In this document: piece by piece, positions 11,525 through 22,910 of the stretch | Layout of the letters: each line of letters begins with the position of its first letter | How positions within the stretch are numbered: the stretch's first letter is position 1 | Assembly (NCBI GenBank): GCA_026120185.1 | Contig: JANUWF010003366.1 | Span: forward strand, 372,001-436,000 | Direction: 5' to 3' | Length of the DNA stretch: 64,000 bases | From: Voacanga thouarsii | Lineage: Eukaryota; Streptophyta; Magnoliopsida; Gentianales; Apocynaceae | The notes under the pieces: generated by a model | Seen by the model: only the letters and a program-made list of their open reading frames with translations | Databases searched by the model: none | What the model was told of the DNA's origin: nothing | Translations under genes and position numbers: made by a program

Positions 11525-12719
11525 ATGTCTAGATGACCTAGAGTGTTAGCACTGGGGGCTAAGAGAGCTTGAGAAGCATCTTCATCTACCCTTTTCTTCG
11601 AGCCTCTACCTATCCAACCTACCCAATTTTTTGATCCTATATGTCAAATCTGATATGACAGGCACCAACATAATAAGATTATAGTAAAAAAGCAATAAAA
11701 GCCATCTTTAGACAATTTTCTACAGTTTTTTACTATGTTTAGGCACCTGGGGTAGGAGCCAATCACTAGAATAGAAGGTCCTTATTGTCCTATGCAAGTG
11801 AGAGAATTTTATGCTGCCATGCAGGATAAAAAAAAAAAAACTATCCAAGTCATCTCTACTATAGTCAAAGGGATTCCCATTGAGTTTGACAAGGCTAGAC
11901 TAGCTAGAATTTTAGGAGTCCTGGATAAGGGACAGTGGATAGCTGTGAACTATAATAACCAAAAGATCATCTCTGGGCCTACTTGGGATCTGAGGGATGT
12001 AAGGGCTAGTTTTTATATGAGGAGAAAAAAGGGAAATATGTTAATATCACTATTACTCCAATAATGAACTTGAGGCTCAGTGGCATGCCTTAGTCTATAT
12101 CTTTGCATTCAATATCTATCCCAAGGCTAGTGGCTTCAATAAATCTAGGATCCTTGACCTTTATATTCTGAATAAGATGAGGAACTGTGAGCCTATTCCC
12201 TTTGCTCATATCACCATTCACTCTATGCGAGAGGTTGTTTCCTCTAACATTACAGCTAAAAAATTTCCTTTGGTTATTATGCATATTCTGAGAGACTTTA
12301 GAGTACGCTTGGACAGAGAGTTGAGCGAGCCTACTACTGACCGTGACCTAGTGATGGAACATACCTTAGTTCAATATGGATATTGCTATGATGAGAGGGC
12401 CAAGAGGTGGAAGAGGTCATATGAGGTGTAGTACCTTGGAAGGAAGGAGCCTCCCCCTGATGAGGATGAGGAAGAGGAGCCAAATTCTAGACCCGCCCCT
12501 TATGCCACTAGTTCTCATTTACGGATTGATTTTGAGGCATGCATGGAGGCTCAGATGGAGACCCAAATGACTATCTTCCTCCAGCTTTGCGATTCCATTG
12601 CCGACATTCGTCATCACCAGGATGTTCAAGATCAGAAGCTGGTCACTTTGATCCAACAAGTTACTAGTGCATCTTCCAATCGCGGAGCTTACAGTGATGA
12701 TGATGTGGATAACTCTTGA
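11525..12719 (+). pseudogene. PTPD-like (putative plant transposon domain) ORF of Athila 2, broken
   Basis: Extra ORF of the kind found with plant Athila-type elements, function unknown. The best-preserved parts are 'VREFYAAMQD' (11798) with a following 'VKGIPIEFD' strand, then in another frame 'AQWHALVYIFAFNIYP...SRILDLYILNKM' (about 12085-12180), which matches the family pattern of a Trp-containing block followed by a conserved R-x-LxLYxI segment. A Pro/Asp/Glu-rich stretch follows (12445-12480), then a C-terminal coil ending DDDVDNS and TGA at 12719. At least one frameshift near 12060 and a TAG at 12429 break it. The start near 11525 is a guess from the upstream ATG. Confidence 0.6.
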
Positions 12720-13443
12720 CTACTCTTTTCTATTTTATTTTCTTTTTTGTTATTTCTTTTTCTTTTGAAGTTTAGTGATCTTTACTAGCTTGTAAGTGTT
12801 TTTTTTTTCTTTTTATGTCTTTTATTTTATTTTTACTTTCTTTTTCTAGATTTATGTTTTTTTCTTTCTTTTTTTTCTTTTCTTTTAGTAGGTACTCTTA
12901 TAATGACCCTTCCTTGTAGTGGATTCAAACACGGTGGCACGACAATGTAATAGAAGTATCTTCTTCACTTTGTTCTTCTTCATTATTCATCTTGGTCTTC
13001 TTAGCTATACTTCTATTATTATATCTTTGGCCATTGAGGACAATGTCTAGTTTAAGTGTGGGAGGGAGAATGAAGTTGAAGAAGTACTTTTCCATATCAT
13101 ATTTTGTGAAAATTTTTTGAAAATTTCAGTGGTTTTATTATTAAGCAAGGTTGTGATGAGACTCCGCTTCATCATCAAGTTCAAGATAAAGGAGGGGGAG
13201 GTGTGACCATGCAAAGACAAGGGCTGGCGACGAAGATGGAAGAAACTAGACCAAAAAGGAGGCCTCCAGAGGACAACCGGCTCCATTCTTTCCACAATGG
13301 CTGTGTTCGGGCAATTCAACCACCAAAGACAGAACACAGCCAGCGCCAGCTGTGATGTCCAAACCAGCGCTGGCTACACTCTGGGCACCCACCGACAGCC
13401 CCGTTTTTTAATGCTTTTCTTCGGCTTTCTTCATTTTTAATTG
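12720..13443. other. 3' non-coding part of Athila 2 with polypurine tracts
   Basis: A T/C-rich stretch (12720-12900) is followed by 'tttaagtgtgggagggag' at about 13051-13068, which matches the GGGAGG-type polypurine tract seen before the 3' LTR in Athila-like elements. A second purine tract, 'ataaaggagggggagg', lies at 13185-13200. No complete 3' LTR follows. A GC-rich hairpin module lies at 13322-13390, and a Copia fragment begins by about 13444. The small minus-strand open frames 13047-13618 look accidental. Confidence 0.5.
13322..13390. repeat. GC-rich hairpin module at Athila/Copia junction
   Basis: Perfect 9-bp arms AGCCAGCGC (13338-13346) and GCGCTGGCT (13367-13375) with a 20-base loop, preceded by CAGAACAC and followed by ACTCTGGG. 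The flanks are themselves roughly inverted. Confidence 0.65.
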
Positions 13444-14669
13444 CTTGTAAAGACTTATTATGGCTGAGGAAGTGTATACGACACAACCTGAGGGTTTCAC
13501 ATCCAGTGATGGCACAAAGGTGTGTAAGCTGTAAAAGTCTATTTATGGACTTAAGCAAGCTTCTAGGAGTTGGAATATCCATTTTGATGAAACAATCAAA
13601 GAGTTTGGTTTCATTCAAAATATGGATGAGCCTTATGTATACAAGAAGGTTAGTGGGAGTGCAATCATTTTCTTACTGTTTTATGTAGATGACATATTGC
13701 TAATACGAAATAATATACCTGTCTTGCAAACAGTTAAAATTTGGTTGTCCAAACAATTCTCCATGAAAGACCTTGGTGAAGCAACCTATATTCTTGGAAT
13801 AAGGATCTATAGAGATAGATCCAAAAGGTTGCTTGGTCTTTCACAATCTACATACATAGATAAAGTACTAAAGAGGTTTAGCATGGATCAATCCAAAAAG
13901 GGATTCTTGCCCATGTCACATGGTGTAAGCCTTTCAAAGTCGATGTCTCCCAAGACACAAGTTAAAAGGGATCACATGAGTAAGATTCCATATGCCTCGG
14001 CAGTTGGATCTATCATGTATGCTATGATATATACTAAGCCCAATGTATCTTGTGCTCTTAGTTTTACGAGCAGATACCAATCCGACCCTGGTGAGGGTCA
14101 TTAGGCAGCTGTAAAGATCATCCTTAAGTACTTACGAAGGACTAAGGATATGTTCTTAGTATATGGAGAAGGTGATTTGAAAATAAACGGGTATACTGAT
14201 GCCAATTTTAAATCTGATAAAAATGATTTCAAATCACAACCTGGCTACGTGTTTATATTATGCGGAGGGGTAATACGTTGCAAAAGTTCTAAATAAGAGA
14301 CTATTGCCAACTCTACGACAGAAGCTGAGTACATAGCTGCTTCCGAAGCAGCTAAGGAGGCTGTTTAGATCAAGATGTTCGTGATGGAATTGGGCGTGGT
14401 TCCTAGTGTTGTTGGTCAAATAACTTTGTATTGTGACAACAACGGAGCCATTGCACAAGCAAAGGAGCCGCGGTCTCACCAACGATCCAAACACGTACTT
14501 CGACGCTATCATCTGATTTAGGAGATCATAGATAGGAATGATGTAAAGATAGAGAGAGTTCGCACGGATGAGAACATAGCTGACCCACTTACGAAAGCAC
14601 TATCCCAGAAGAAACATGATTGTCATGTTGAGTCATTTGGTATTAGATACATGAATGATTGGCTCTAGT
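13444..14669 (+). pseudogene. pol: Copia reverse transcriptase/RNase H (5'-truncated, broken)
   Basis: C-terminal part of a Ty1/copia polyprotein that copies element RNA into DNA. Reading from the left: 'VYTTQPEGF' near 13470, 'SIYGLKQASRSW' (13540-13575), the catalytic 'FYVDDILL' at about 13679-13702, 'DLGEATYILGI' (13770), 'YASAVGSIMYAM' (13990), then RNase H with 'GYTDANF' (14190), 'STTEAEYIAASEA' (14313-14350), 'LYCDNNGAI' (14428) and the terminal 'ENIADPLTKAL' (14570-14602). Stops at about 14102, 14294, 14366 and 14518, plus a frameshift near 13620, disable it. Gag, protease, integrase and the 5' LTR are missing. The 3' LTR follows after 13 bases. Confidence 0.9.
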
Positions 14670-14682
14670 GCAAGTAGGAGTT

Positions 14683-16412
14683 TGTTAGTGTTCTGCCCTA
14701 GAGGCAATTACTTGTACATTGTATATGACATATTTTATTTTAATAAACGACATTATTTATCTTACAGTTTCTTTTGTTTACTTTAAGTAATATCACTCTT
14801 CGATAAAGTCCCTAGTGCAACACCGTGTTAAGGAAATCATGATAGAGATCAGGATATGAGATTCCTACTACACTGGATGGTGTTACTACTTAAATAGTCC
14901 CTAGTCATAGTATTAATGAGATAGGACATCATTAATGCGTTAAGACTAGCATGTGTTAGACTTCTTAATTTGATCAGGCGGTGGTTCTTATAACCGTCAG
15001 TATTGAGATACTCAAAACTAACACATGGATACTTGTTAATGGAACAAGTTCATTGGATGACCTAACTTTGAGATAATCACATGAATAACTATTTAGTGCC
15101 AGTGATATAATCTCAATATAGCAAATGTGCAAGTATCCTTAGACTTGAGATCTCCAAGGTACTTTGTTTGCTGGGCCTTGTACTTTGATTCCAATCTCCG
15201 GAGCTCGATCGAGGGCCGCCTATGGGATGGATATTAGGTACATGGTAAGGTAAACAAAATTAGTTGAGAGGGTCAATAAATCATTCACCACTCCAAATAG
15301 TAGGGGCGAATATCTCACGGCCACTTGTAGGAATTACTACTCGAAAGTCCTTGGCCAAGGCAATTGTGTATTGGAAATAATTCCAATTGATACACATCTA
15401 GAGTAGTGGTTTCCTGGTACAAGCACTATTGTATTCGGGCCAAAATTAATTCTGGAAGGAGTTGACACTAATTCTGTACTCCAAACCGAATGAGATATTG
15501 TATGGTGAAAGGAGTTTATTGCATTCAAGTTTGTTATTGAAGGGTTCATGTCAAGCCACTTGACTTCCTGGACTCTTAGGTGGTCATGATGTGTTGCTAG
15601 ATACCGCTCATGATCTGGGAATATGGGTTTATTAATTGATGAATTAATAAACCAATCCTGATTAGAATTAATAGGATTAATTCTAATTAATTATGGATTA
15701 TTAATCTCAAAGACTTTTGGATTAATTCATGTTCGCTACCAATTGACTGGGAAACCTAATAGGTCACACACAATAGAGGATTATATACTCAAGATGTTAT
15801 TTGATAACATAGTGGGGTTAATTGCGAGAAAGAGAAGTTGTTGTGGACAAATTATAATTGGTTATAATTTATGGTCCAAATTGTAATTATGAGAACTTGA
15901 TGTTTCCAATTATAATTTGGGAATTCTAATGGGATTAGAATCCCCTATTATTGGTAAGGGAATTTCGTGTATATTGGAGAATATACACACGAAAAACCTA
16001 AGCTGAAATTGGACAAAAAAAAAACCCTAGTGCAAGATACACGAAATCAGCCTCTTATTCTCTCTCTCTCTCGTTTTCTTCTTGAAAGAAAAACCTTGCC
16101 GCCATCTTTTTCTGCTAGCACAAAAATTTTGGTGCTTGAGTATTCCTCTGTGTAGATTACTATTAGAGATAATCACACTCTGTGATTATAGTGGGTAGAC
16201 GTTCAACTCACGTGGAGGTTGATCACGAGGCTTGCTAGATCGCGCCTCAACTTGTAGAAGAAATTTTTGTTCTTCGGACGATCACGCAAAGGTAAAAGCT
16301 GTTACCTTTACCCTCATTATGTCTTGTTTTCCACACATAGATGGGTCCTGAGATGGTATCTCGTTTTATTTTTCACTGCGCCGTATAGGATACAAGCCTG
16401 AGATATCCAACA
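14683..16412 (+). mobile_element. Copia 3' LTR (family 1)
   Basis: About 1.73 kb, starting TGTTAGTGTTCTGCCC and ending GATATCCAACA. It is preceded by the end of Copia pol and a short purine tract (caagtaggag), so it is the 3' LTR of the 13444 fragment. It matches 29077-30802, 33811-35092 and, reversed, 35647-37548. It abuts Athila 3 integrase sequence at 16413. No gene is supported inside. Confidence 0.9.
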
Positions 16413-17000
16413 GTCTATCCCCCAACAATCAAATACTTCATAAGCTTGGAAAATTTATAATGGCATCTCACTAGATTTAGAGATGTTACTTGTACGTTGA
16501 CACCTATCACAACTTTGGACAAACCTGTGGACATCTTTGAACAATGTGGGCCAATAATATCCAGAGTCGAGCACCTTTTGTGTAGTGTTGTTGGCTTGGT
16601 AGTGGCCTCCAGCAAGTCCTTCATGACAATGTCTTAGAATATCCTCTCATTCTTTAGAATCCACACATCTACGAATGATTTGGTCTGCACAACACTTAAA
16701 CAAATATGGGTCTTCCCAAAAGTAATGCTGTACTTCGGAGAGGAATTTCTTCTTTTGTTGCGTTGTGAGATCTTTTGGAGTAATTTCGACAACTAAGTAA
16801 TTAGCAAAGTCGGCGAACTATGGAGTGTTTGGAATCTCACCTTTGATGAGTAAGAGTTGCTCATCCGGAAAAGCATCATCGTTGTCTTCTTCTATTAAGG
16901 ATTTCAAATTTAGATTATCTAATCTTGACAAGTGATCCGCAGCTAAATTTTCTGCACCCTTTTTGTCCCTACTCTCCAAATCAAATTCCTACAATAATAG
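16413..17000 (-). pseudogene. Athila-like integrase N-terminus (fragment)
   Basis: Minus-strand remnant of the integrase HHCC zinc-binding domain and the linker from RNase H. Recognisable pieces are an 'RIL(R)HCHEGLAGGHYQ'-like His block around 16640-16590 and a 'CDRCQ'-like Cys pair around 16515-16490, read across shifted frames. The catalytic core is absent because the sequence is cut at 16412/16413 by the Copia LTR. Gene order (integrase after RNase H on the minus strand) supports the call. Confidence 0.6.
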
Positions 17001-17011
17001 AATCCATCGTA

Positions 17012-18575
17012 TCAATCTTGGTTGGTTAGTAGGTATTTCAGGGTAGAATGATCCGTATACACAATGACTTTGGACAAAATAAGGTAAGATCGGAATTTAT
17101 CAAAGGTAAACACTATGGCAAGCAATTCTTTCTCTGTTGTTGTGTAGTTTTCTTGTGCGTCCATTAAAGTCTTGCTTGTATAGCATATAGGTTGGAAGTG
17201 CTTATTCCGCCTTTGTCCCAAGACTGCACCAATTGCAAAATCACTTGCATCACACATTAGTTCAAAGGGAATAGACTAATCAGGTGCAATTAGAATGAGT
17301 GAATTAATCAACTTCTCTTTAAGTATTGTAAAAGAGTTGAGACATTTTTCATCAAAATTAAACACAACATCCTTTTCAAGTAAAGAGGTAAGAGGTTTTG
17401 AAATTTTTGAGAAGTCTAAGATAAACCTCCTGTAGAAACTTGCATCACCAAGGAAACTCCTTATAGCTTTTACCGAAGTAGGAGGGGGCAACTTCTCAAT
17501 TGCTTCAATTTTAGCCCTATCGACTTCTATACCTTTTGTTGAAATTTTATGTCCCAACACAATACCTTCTTACACCATAAAGTGGCATTTTTCCTAATTA
17601 AGCATGAGGTTAGTCTCTTCACATCTTGTTAGTACCTTTTCAAGATTAGATAAACACAAATCAAACGAATCACCAAAAACTGAAAAATCATCCATAAATA
17701 CCTCCATGATGTCCCCCACGAGTCCTTCAAATATGGTTGTCATGCACCTTTGGAATGTTCCGAGACCATTGCAAAGACTAAACGGCATCCGACGATATGC
17801 AAAAGTACCATATGGACACATGAAAGTGGTTTTTTCTTGGTCCTTTGGTGCTATGGGAATTTGCAAGTGGCCAGAAAATCCATCTAAGAAACAATAATAC
17901 TCATGTTCGGCTAACCTTTCCAACATTTGGTCAATAAAAGGAAGAGGGAAGTGATATTTTCTAGTGGCTTTGTTTAGCATCCTATAATCTATGCAAAATC
18001 TCCAACTCGTGACCAATCTCATAGGGACTAATTCATATTTATCATTGGGGCTCACTGTCATTCCTCCCTTCTTTGGTACCACTTGAGTAGGACTTACCCA
18101 TACACTATCCGAAATAGGGTAAATAATGCCTGAGTCTAAGAGCTTAACCACCTCACATTTTACCACTTCACTCATATGTGGGTTCAACCTATGTTGGGGT
18201 TGCACTACGGGCTTTGCACCTTCTTCCAGCAAGATATTGTGTGTGCAAAAGGATGGACTAATGCCTTTCATATCAGTGATCTTCCAAGCTATCACTCCCT
18301 TATATTTTCCCAACATACTTACCAGCTTGATCTTTTGTTCTGGCTCGAGATCTTTGGCGATGATGACAGGCAACTTACGTTCTTTAGCCAAAAACACATA
18401 TTCCAAATACTTAGGTAGGTCTTTTAAGTCCAGTTTGGGAGGATCTTCTATAGATGATTTCATTCTCCCTAAACTACTTTTTTCTATTTCCAAATTCTGC
18501 ATCCCATCCTCATTGTGAAATTCCTCCAAATACGCCTTTGATGTTCCCATCAATTTCTCCTTAATAGATTCCTAC
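17012..18575 (-). pseudogene. pol: Athila-like reverse transcriptase and RNase H (three premature stops)
   Basis: RT and RNase H of a Ty3/gypsy Athila-type element. A single minus-strand frame runs from about 18553 to 17012. RT shows 'GIIYPISDSVWVSPTQVVPKKGG' -like entry sequence near 18115, 'WRFCIDYRMLNKATRK' (about 18010-17960), 'FPLPFIDQMLERLA', 'YCFLDGFSG' with the first catalytic Asp (about 17890), 'FAYRRMPFSLCN' (17790) and 'FMDDFSVFG' with the catalytic Asp pair (about 17695-17670). The connection has 'SFLGDASFYRRFI' (17455). RNase H has 'MCDASDFAIGAVLGQ' (17257) and 'YTDHSTLKYLL' (about 17055). The frame is broken by in-frame stops near 17594, 17573 and 17276, each one transition away from Trp, Gln and Trp codons expected there. 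Confidence 0.9.
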
Positions 18576-18629
18576 ATCAACTCAAAATTTGGTTCATCAA
18601 GAATATCAATTCTTAGATAAGAATCATCA

Positions 18630-18990
18630 GAAGACATAGGGTGTTGCATACTTTTGTAGATCTTTTGCTGTAGCTAGGAAGGGTCTACCTTATATTAAAG
18701 GCACTTTGGAATCTTCATCCATGTCAAGAATAACAAAATCTACGGGAAATATGAGTTTATCCACTTTTACCAACACATCTTCTATTATGCCCCTAGGATA
18801 TTTGATAGATCTATCCGAAAATTGAATACTCATCCTACTGGGCTGTGGTTCTCCTAGGCCTAGCCTTTTGAATGTTTTATATGGCAATAAATTAATGCTA
18901 GCGCCTAGGTCAGCTAATGCATTACAGACATGAAGAGTGCCAATTAGACATAGGATAGAGAAACTCCCTGGATCATTTTCTTTATGTGGA
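18630..18990 (-). pseudogene. Athila-like aspartic protease region
   Basis: Minus-strand block with 'ALADLGASINLLPY' (about 18930-18885), in which DLGAS stands at the place of the D-[TS]-G catalytic motif, as is usual in Athila, then 'RMSIQFSDRSIKYPRGIIEDVLVKVD' -like sequence (18840-18760), 'FPVDFVILDMDED' and 'GRPFLATA' (18690-18665). It is one frame off from the RT and has a stop at 18690. This part cleaves the polyprotein in intact relatives. Confidence 0.85.
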
Positions 18991-19690
18991 AAATTCGGTT
19001 TGTCCTACAAGATGGCTGAGCATTCTTTGTTGAGGACCATTGTGGACAATTCTACCAATCGCTTTTTGTTGACGAGCATGCTTTTGAGAAACTTAGCGTA
19101 TTTGGGCATGTGAATTAAAGCTTCATTGAGGGGGATGTTTATGTGCAGTTGTTTAAATAGCTCAAGAAATTTGTTGAATTGGGCATCCTTTCGGGCTTTG
19201 TGTAAATGGGTAGGATATGGTATGTTAGGCTGAAAAAGGGGCTTTCGAGAGATGGACAGAGGGTAGCCGGCACCGGTTCCAGTTCCTTAGCCGGTGCAGG
19301 TTCAGTTCTGTGTTGTGTGGTCTCGAATTTTCCAAATAGCTGGCACCGATTCTCTTCTTCTAACCGGCACCGATTTTCAGCTGGATTGTCTGGTAATTCT
19401 TTTCCACTTCGCAATGTGATAGCAGCTGTTTCCTCACTGGCTATTGGGGTTAGGTCATTGGATTTTATCACCATGTCCATCAAAAACCAAATTTGTCACT
19501 CCATGTTGTGGATCATGGCTTCGAATTTCTCAAATATGGAATCGATGTCTGGGAAATGCCTTTTGACATGAACATCAAATTTCCCAATTAAGGTTTCAAG
19601 CTCTGCTGATTTTGGCGCTGTAAGTGTTATCTTAGAAGCGTAATGGAGGTACTGCCCCTCATTAGACTTCGTCATATTCCAATTCTCCAT
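18991..19690 (-). pseudogene. gag: Athila-like gag C-terminus and gag-protease linker (fragment)
   Basis: Minus strand. From 19690 it reads a coil-rich gag end (ELETLIGKFDVHVKR), then 'AITLRSGKEL' (about 19425-19395), a hallmark of the Athila gag-pol linker, then a Pro/Glu-rich stretch, and finally 'LHINIPLNEALIHMPKYAKFLK' -like sequence (19150-19085) leading to the protease. The capsid part is deleted: only about 260 bases separate this piece from the PBS. The Pro/Glu-rich stretch coincides with a GC-rich hairpin module (19258-19385) that keeps the local reading frame open. Confidence 0.75.
19258..19385. repeat. GC-rich hairpin modules inside Athila 3 coding region
   Basis: Inverted arms GCACCGG (19270-19276) and CCGGTGC (19291-19297) with a 14-base loop and a GTTCAGTTCTGTG tail, followed by two more GGCACCGATT units at 19340-19385. 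It lies within an open stretch of the gag-protease linker. Confidence 0.6.
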
Positions 19691-19951
19691 TTCTCCTACA
19701 CATAGAAGCGAGTTAGATACATAATTTCTGATAAAAACAGCATTACAAGGTTATAAAGTTAGTGAAAAGAACATAGTCAAAGTTAGTAAGTTCGGTTACA
19801 AGGGTATACAAGAATACATGAAATACAAAAGATAACACCTTTTTGTGAAAAGAACAATTATACATATCTTACATATTTACATATTTACATGATTAAATCA
19901 ACAAAATCCAAGCTTTCATGCTATTGTTCCCCGGCAACGGTACCAAAAACT
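19691..19951 (-). other. Athila 3 leader and Asp-tRNA type PBS
   Basis: Leader sequence similar to 5390-5635. The PBS at 19926-19948 reads TTGGTACCGTTGCCGGGGAA on the minus strand, a close match to the Asp-tRNA complement. The LTR ends at 19952. Confidence 0.75.
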
Positions 19952-20945
19952 TGATGTATCCGGACTTGGGTGTAAAAATCATACAAAAACTAAGCACATT
20001 CCCAATTAAGTTTAAATTAAAACATTCAACCCAAATCATACATACGAGCAAGCGTACTCATCATTAACCGAGCAAATGATTCAAACGAATGTCGATCCTC
20101 AAGGAATAAGAAGACATTAATTACCATTCTTTCATTGTTTAACCGACTCAATAGAGTTAAAACAAATAAAATAAAATAAAACAAAATAAAAATAAAAATA
20201 TACACATGTTAAGGATGGAGAATTATGTAAGTTAAACCATTGTCTAGACAACCATTGTCTTAACGTACCTAATCATTATCATAACTAATTATTCTCTTGG
20301 CATCATGAAGGATTAAAGTAGACTCACTTCTTTCCAAATCCATGAACCCCTATCTTGTAGGTAACTTGGCATCACATACTCTGTCTTAACCAGTCTTACC
20401 CAAAAGATGTATTAACAACAATCCTTAATTCAAGTCCCATTCTCAGGTAAACTTAAAACATGAAATTAACCAATGAATCCATACTCTGGCAGACATCAAT
20501 TAACCTTTAATTACTCTGTCCTTAGCAATTAACCCCATTCTCAGGCAAGTTAAAAGACAAGAAATATGAAATCAATAAATTGACACCATCAACCCTATTC
20601 TCAAGCAAGTTAATGGAAAACAATCAATTAATCTCGCAATCAACCCAAGTAATTAAATACCAAGAGTAACAATCAATTAGTCAAAAGATCAAATACCTCT
20701 AAAAATCATGAATATCTAAAACAGTATCAAATTACAATAAAACAAGTAACACATCATTGTTTAAGAAAAAGAAAACAAAGTAAAAGAAAGCACTCATAGA
20801 CAAGCCTCCTTCTTCTTCCTTTGAAGACCTTCTTGTACAAACCTCCTTTGATTGAAGAATTCCTCATTTGATTGAGTGATTTTCTATGATGATCAATGAA
20901 TTCCCCCTTTTCCCTTATGTTTTTCTTCTATTTATAGGCTTAGGA
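19952..20945 (-). mobile_element. Athila-like 5' LTR of element 3, proximal part
   Basis: Sense 3' two-thirds of a 1.5 kb LTR, matching 5636-6630. It is split by a Tekay-like solo LTR at 20946 and continues at 25211-25236 and 47152-47651. The pre-insertion order is proved by LTR 1, where the same sequence runs uninterrupted (around 6630-6670). Confidence 0.85.
20941..20945. repeat. Target-site duplication TAGGA (left)
   Basis: Identical to 25211-25215; the pair flanks the solo LTR 20946-25210. Confidence 0.9.
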
Positions 20946-21191
20946 TGTGAAACCCTAGTAAAAACCGACCTTAGAGTAAGAGGGTTGGGATGCATATCAT
21001 GCTTTACTCCATGATTAAATACATTTTCATATGATTTCTATGTGCTTTGGATTTGAGTTTTATTGTTTTGAAGTCTTGTTGGTGAGTATTGTGTGAGAAG
21101 GGCAAAATGGTAATTTTTGCAGGGGAGAAAATAGGGAAATAGCTTGTGGATGGAATAGAAAATAATTTTGCTAATGGAAATATCAACAAGA

Positions 21192-21259
21192 GTTGTTGTG
21201 GTTTAGTGGTTAGAGCCCTAGAATTAATTCTTGAGGTCTTGGGTTCAAATTCCATCATA
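21192..21259 (+). other. tRNA-like segment inside LTR copy B
   Basis: Starts GTTGTTGTGGTTTAGTGG, with an A-box-like GGTTTAGTGGTTAGAGC and a T-loop/B-box-like GGGTTCAAATTCC. It lies about 246 bases from the LTR start, the same distance as in other copies. Confidence 0.65.
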
Positions 21260-22802
21260 GAAGCTTTAGCTAGATTAAATTTTATTTTTGCTTGGGGGGA
21301 ATTGGTTTCGGCCTTAAGGGCCTAGATCAAGGTGGTGATAATGACCTAGGAGAGACATGTTAGGAGAATTCTCATTTCACTCCTTTGCCTACTCGAAATT
21401 CCCAAAGGGAATTCTTGTTCCCTTGATCTTTAGTTTTTCTTAATTTTCAACTCCTTAGTTTGATCAAGGTGTTCCACCCTTTTCCTTTCCAGAAAATTCA
21501 GTAGAGGGCTGAGGTCTTTTAGGATCAAAATGTCCTAGTAAAAGGCTTCTCATGGTCTGGAAAATGTGAATGAATTGTGGGAAATTGCAAGAGGAAAATC
21601 CCTCTAGTGAGCTTGCTGAAATTTCATCCTAAACTAGTTCACCTTCCTTCTTGGAATGAGCTGAAATTTTCCAGCTTGTGTACCTTCAAAATGTCGAACT
21701 TCATAGCTAAAATTTCCTTCCAAATGCTGCCAGAAAAATGGCCCTAAGATCAGCTTGAAACATGAATTATTTCTCCCATTTTCGGACTGCACAAAAGCTG
21801 TGCAAAACTAGTGAGAATTCTGGGCAAAATCGCAGCTTTGGAGGTCCAAAACCAAGCTGTTTTCTTCCAGATATTGTGCAGCACCTTAGCCATGTTTTTC
21901 CTCCATGAAGAAGTCTGGAAACCAGTCTTGAATACCCCTGAAACCCCCACCCAGCTCGCTGTATCTCGGCTGGAAGTGGCAGACGAAATTCTGCCCCAGA
22001 AAAATTCTGTGCAGCAAAAAAACTGGGCAGTCAAATGTCCAGCTTTGTTTTCTGTTCATCTTCCAGCCAAAGCACCAACCTACTTCTGTCAAAACCTCCC
22101 TTAAACCACCATTAACAGAGCTCCATTGTTTCCCTTAAGCTTCTGCACAAAATTCCATCAATGGCTGCCCGAAAATCTCTCCAAAAAATCCCTGCAATTT
22201 AGCTTGATTACCTTCCAAAATTCCAGCCATCTTATTTAGCAACCTTCCATGATATCTTACTCAATTGACCAGACTTCTTCTTCATCGTTGTACCCCTTAG
22301 TTTCGGCCATCATAAGCCTTGTAGAACCAGCTTTAATTCCTCAGAAAATCCACACGTTCAGTCGGCCATAGGAGACTTCAAAGCTGTCCAGAAAAATCAA
22401 GATATTCTTAGAATATCTAGTTTCCAAATTCTCTTCCTAAAAATATTCTTCAAGGATTGTAACAACTAACCTTTCCTTTCCCTTCCAAATCAGAGAAATC
22501 ACTCCCTAAACCCTACAGAATTTTGGCAGCCCCAATCTCACAGAAATTCGGCAGCTTCCTCTTCTCTCTCTCTCGATTTTCTTCAACCATCAAGAACACA
22601 CACACTACACCAAGAACACCTACCTCTTCCCTACACCTAATACACCTCTAAACCACTTCAAACCCTCACGAAAATCTCCAGATTTGACTTACTCTTTGCT
22701 ATGAATCCATCAACACCATTATTAACATCAAACTCCACAAATCATCTTGTTACTTTGGATAAAAAACCAGAAATTTTTGTGAAGGTCAAGAACATCTTCA
22801 AG

Positions 22803-22804
22803 GT
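22803..22804 (+). promoter_or_regulatory. Conserved splice donor in LTR copy B
   Basis: CTTCAAG|GTAAAC, at the position of the CAAG|GTGAGT donor in the copies at 55150 and 59929. Confidence 0.4.
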
Positions 22805-22880
22805 AAACTTATTCTAACAACTTCATCTTCTCCAAACTTGATCTCTAATGAAAACCTATATGAATGAACATACTAATGAT

Positions 22881-22910
22881 ATCTCTCTCTCTCTCTCTCT
22901 CTCTCTCTCA
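22881..22910. repeat. (CT)n microsatellite in LTR copy B
   Basis: About 14 CT units shortly after the splice donor. The same dinucleotide tract recurs at this LTR position in other copies with different lengths. Confidence 0.95.

Noticed and set aside
11525..12719. Envelope glycoprotein ORF in the Athila 2 element
   Set aside because: No signal peptide or membrane anchor is visible; the motifs fit the plant-transposon-domain type instead.
13047..13618. Minus-strand open frames opposite Athila 2 end and Copia RT
   Set aside because: Shadow frames of the Copia RT and the GC-rich module; no motif.
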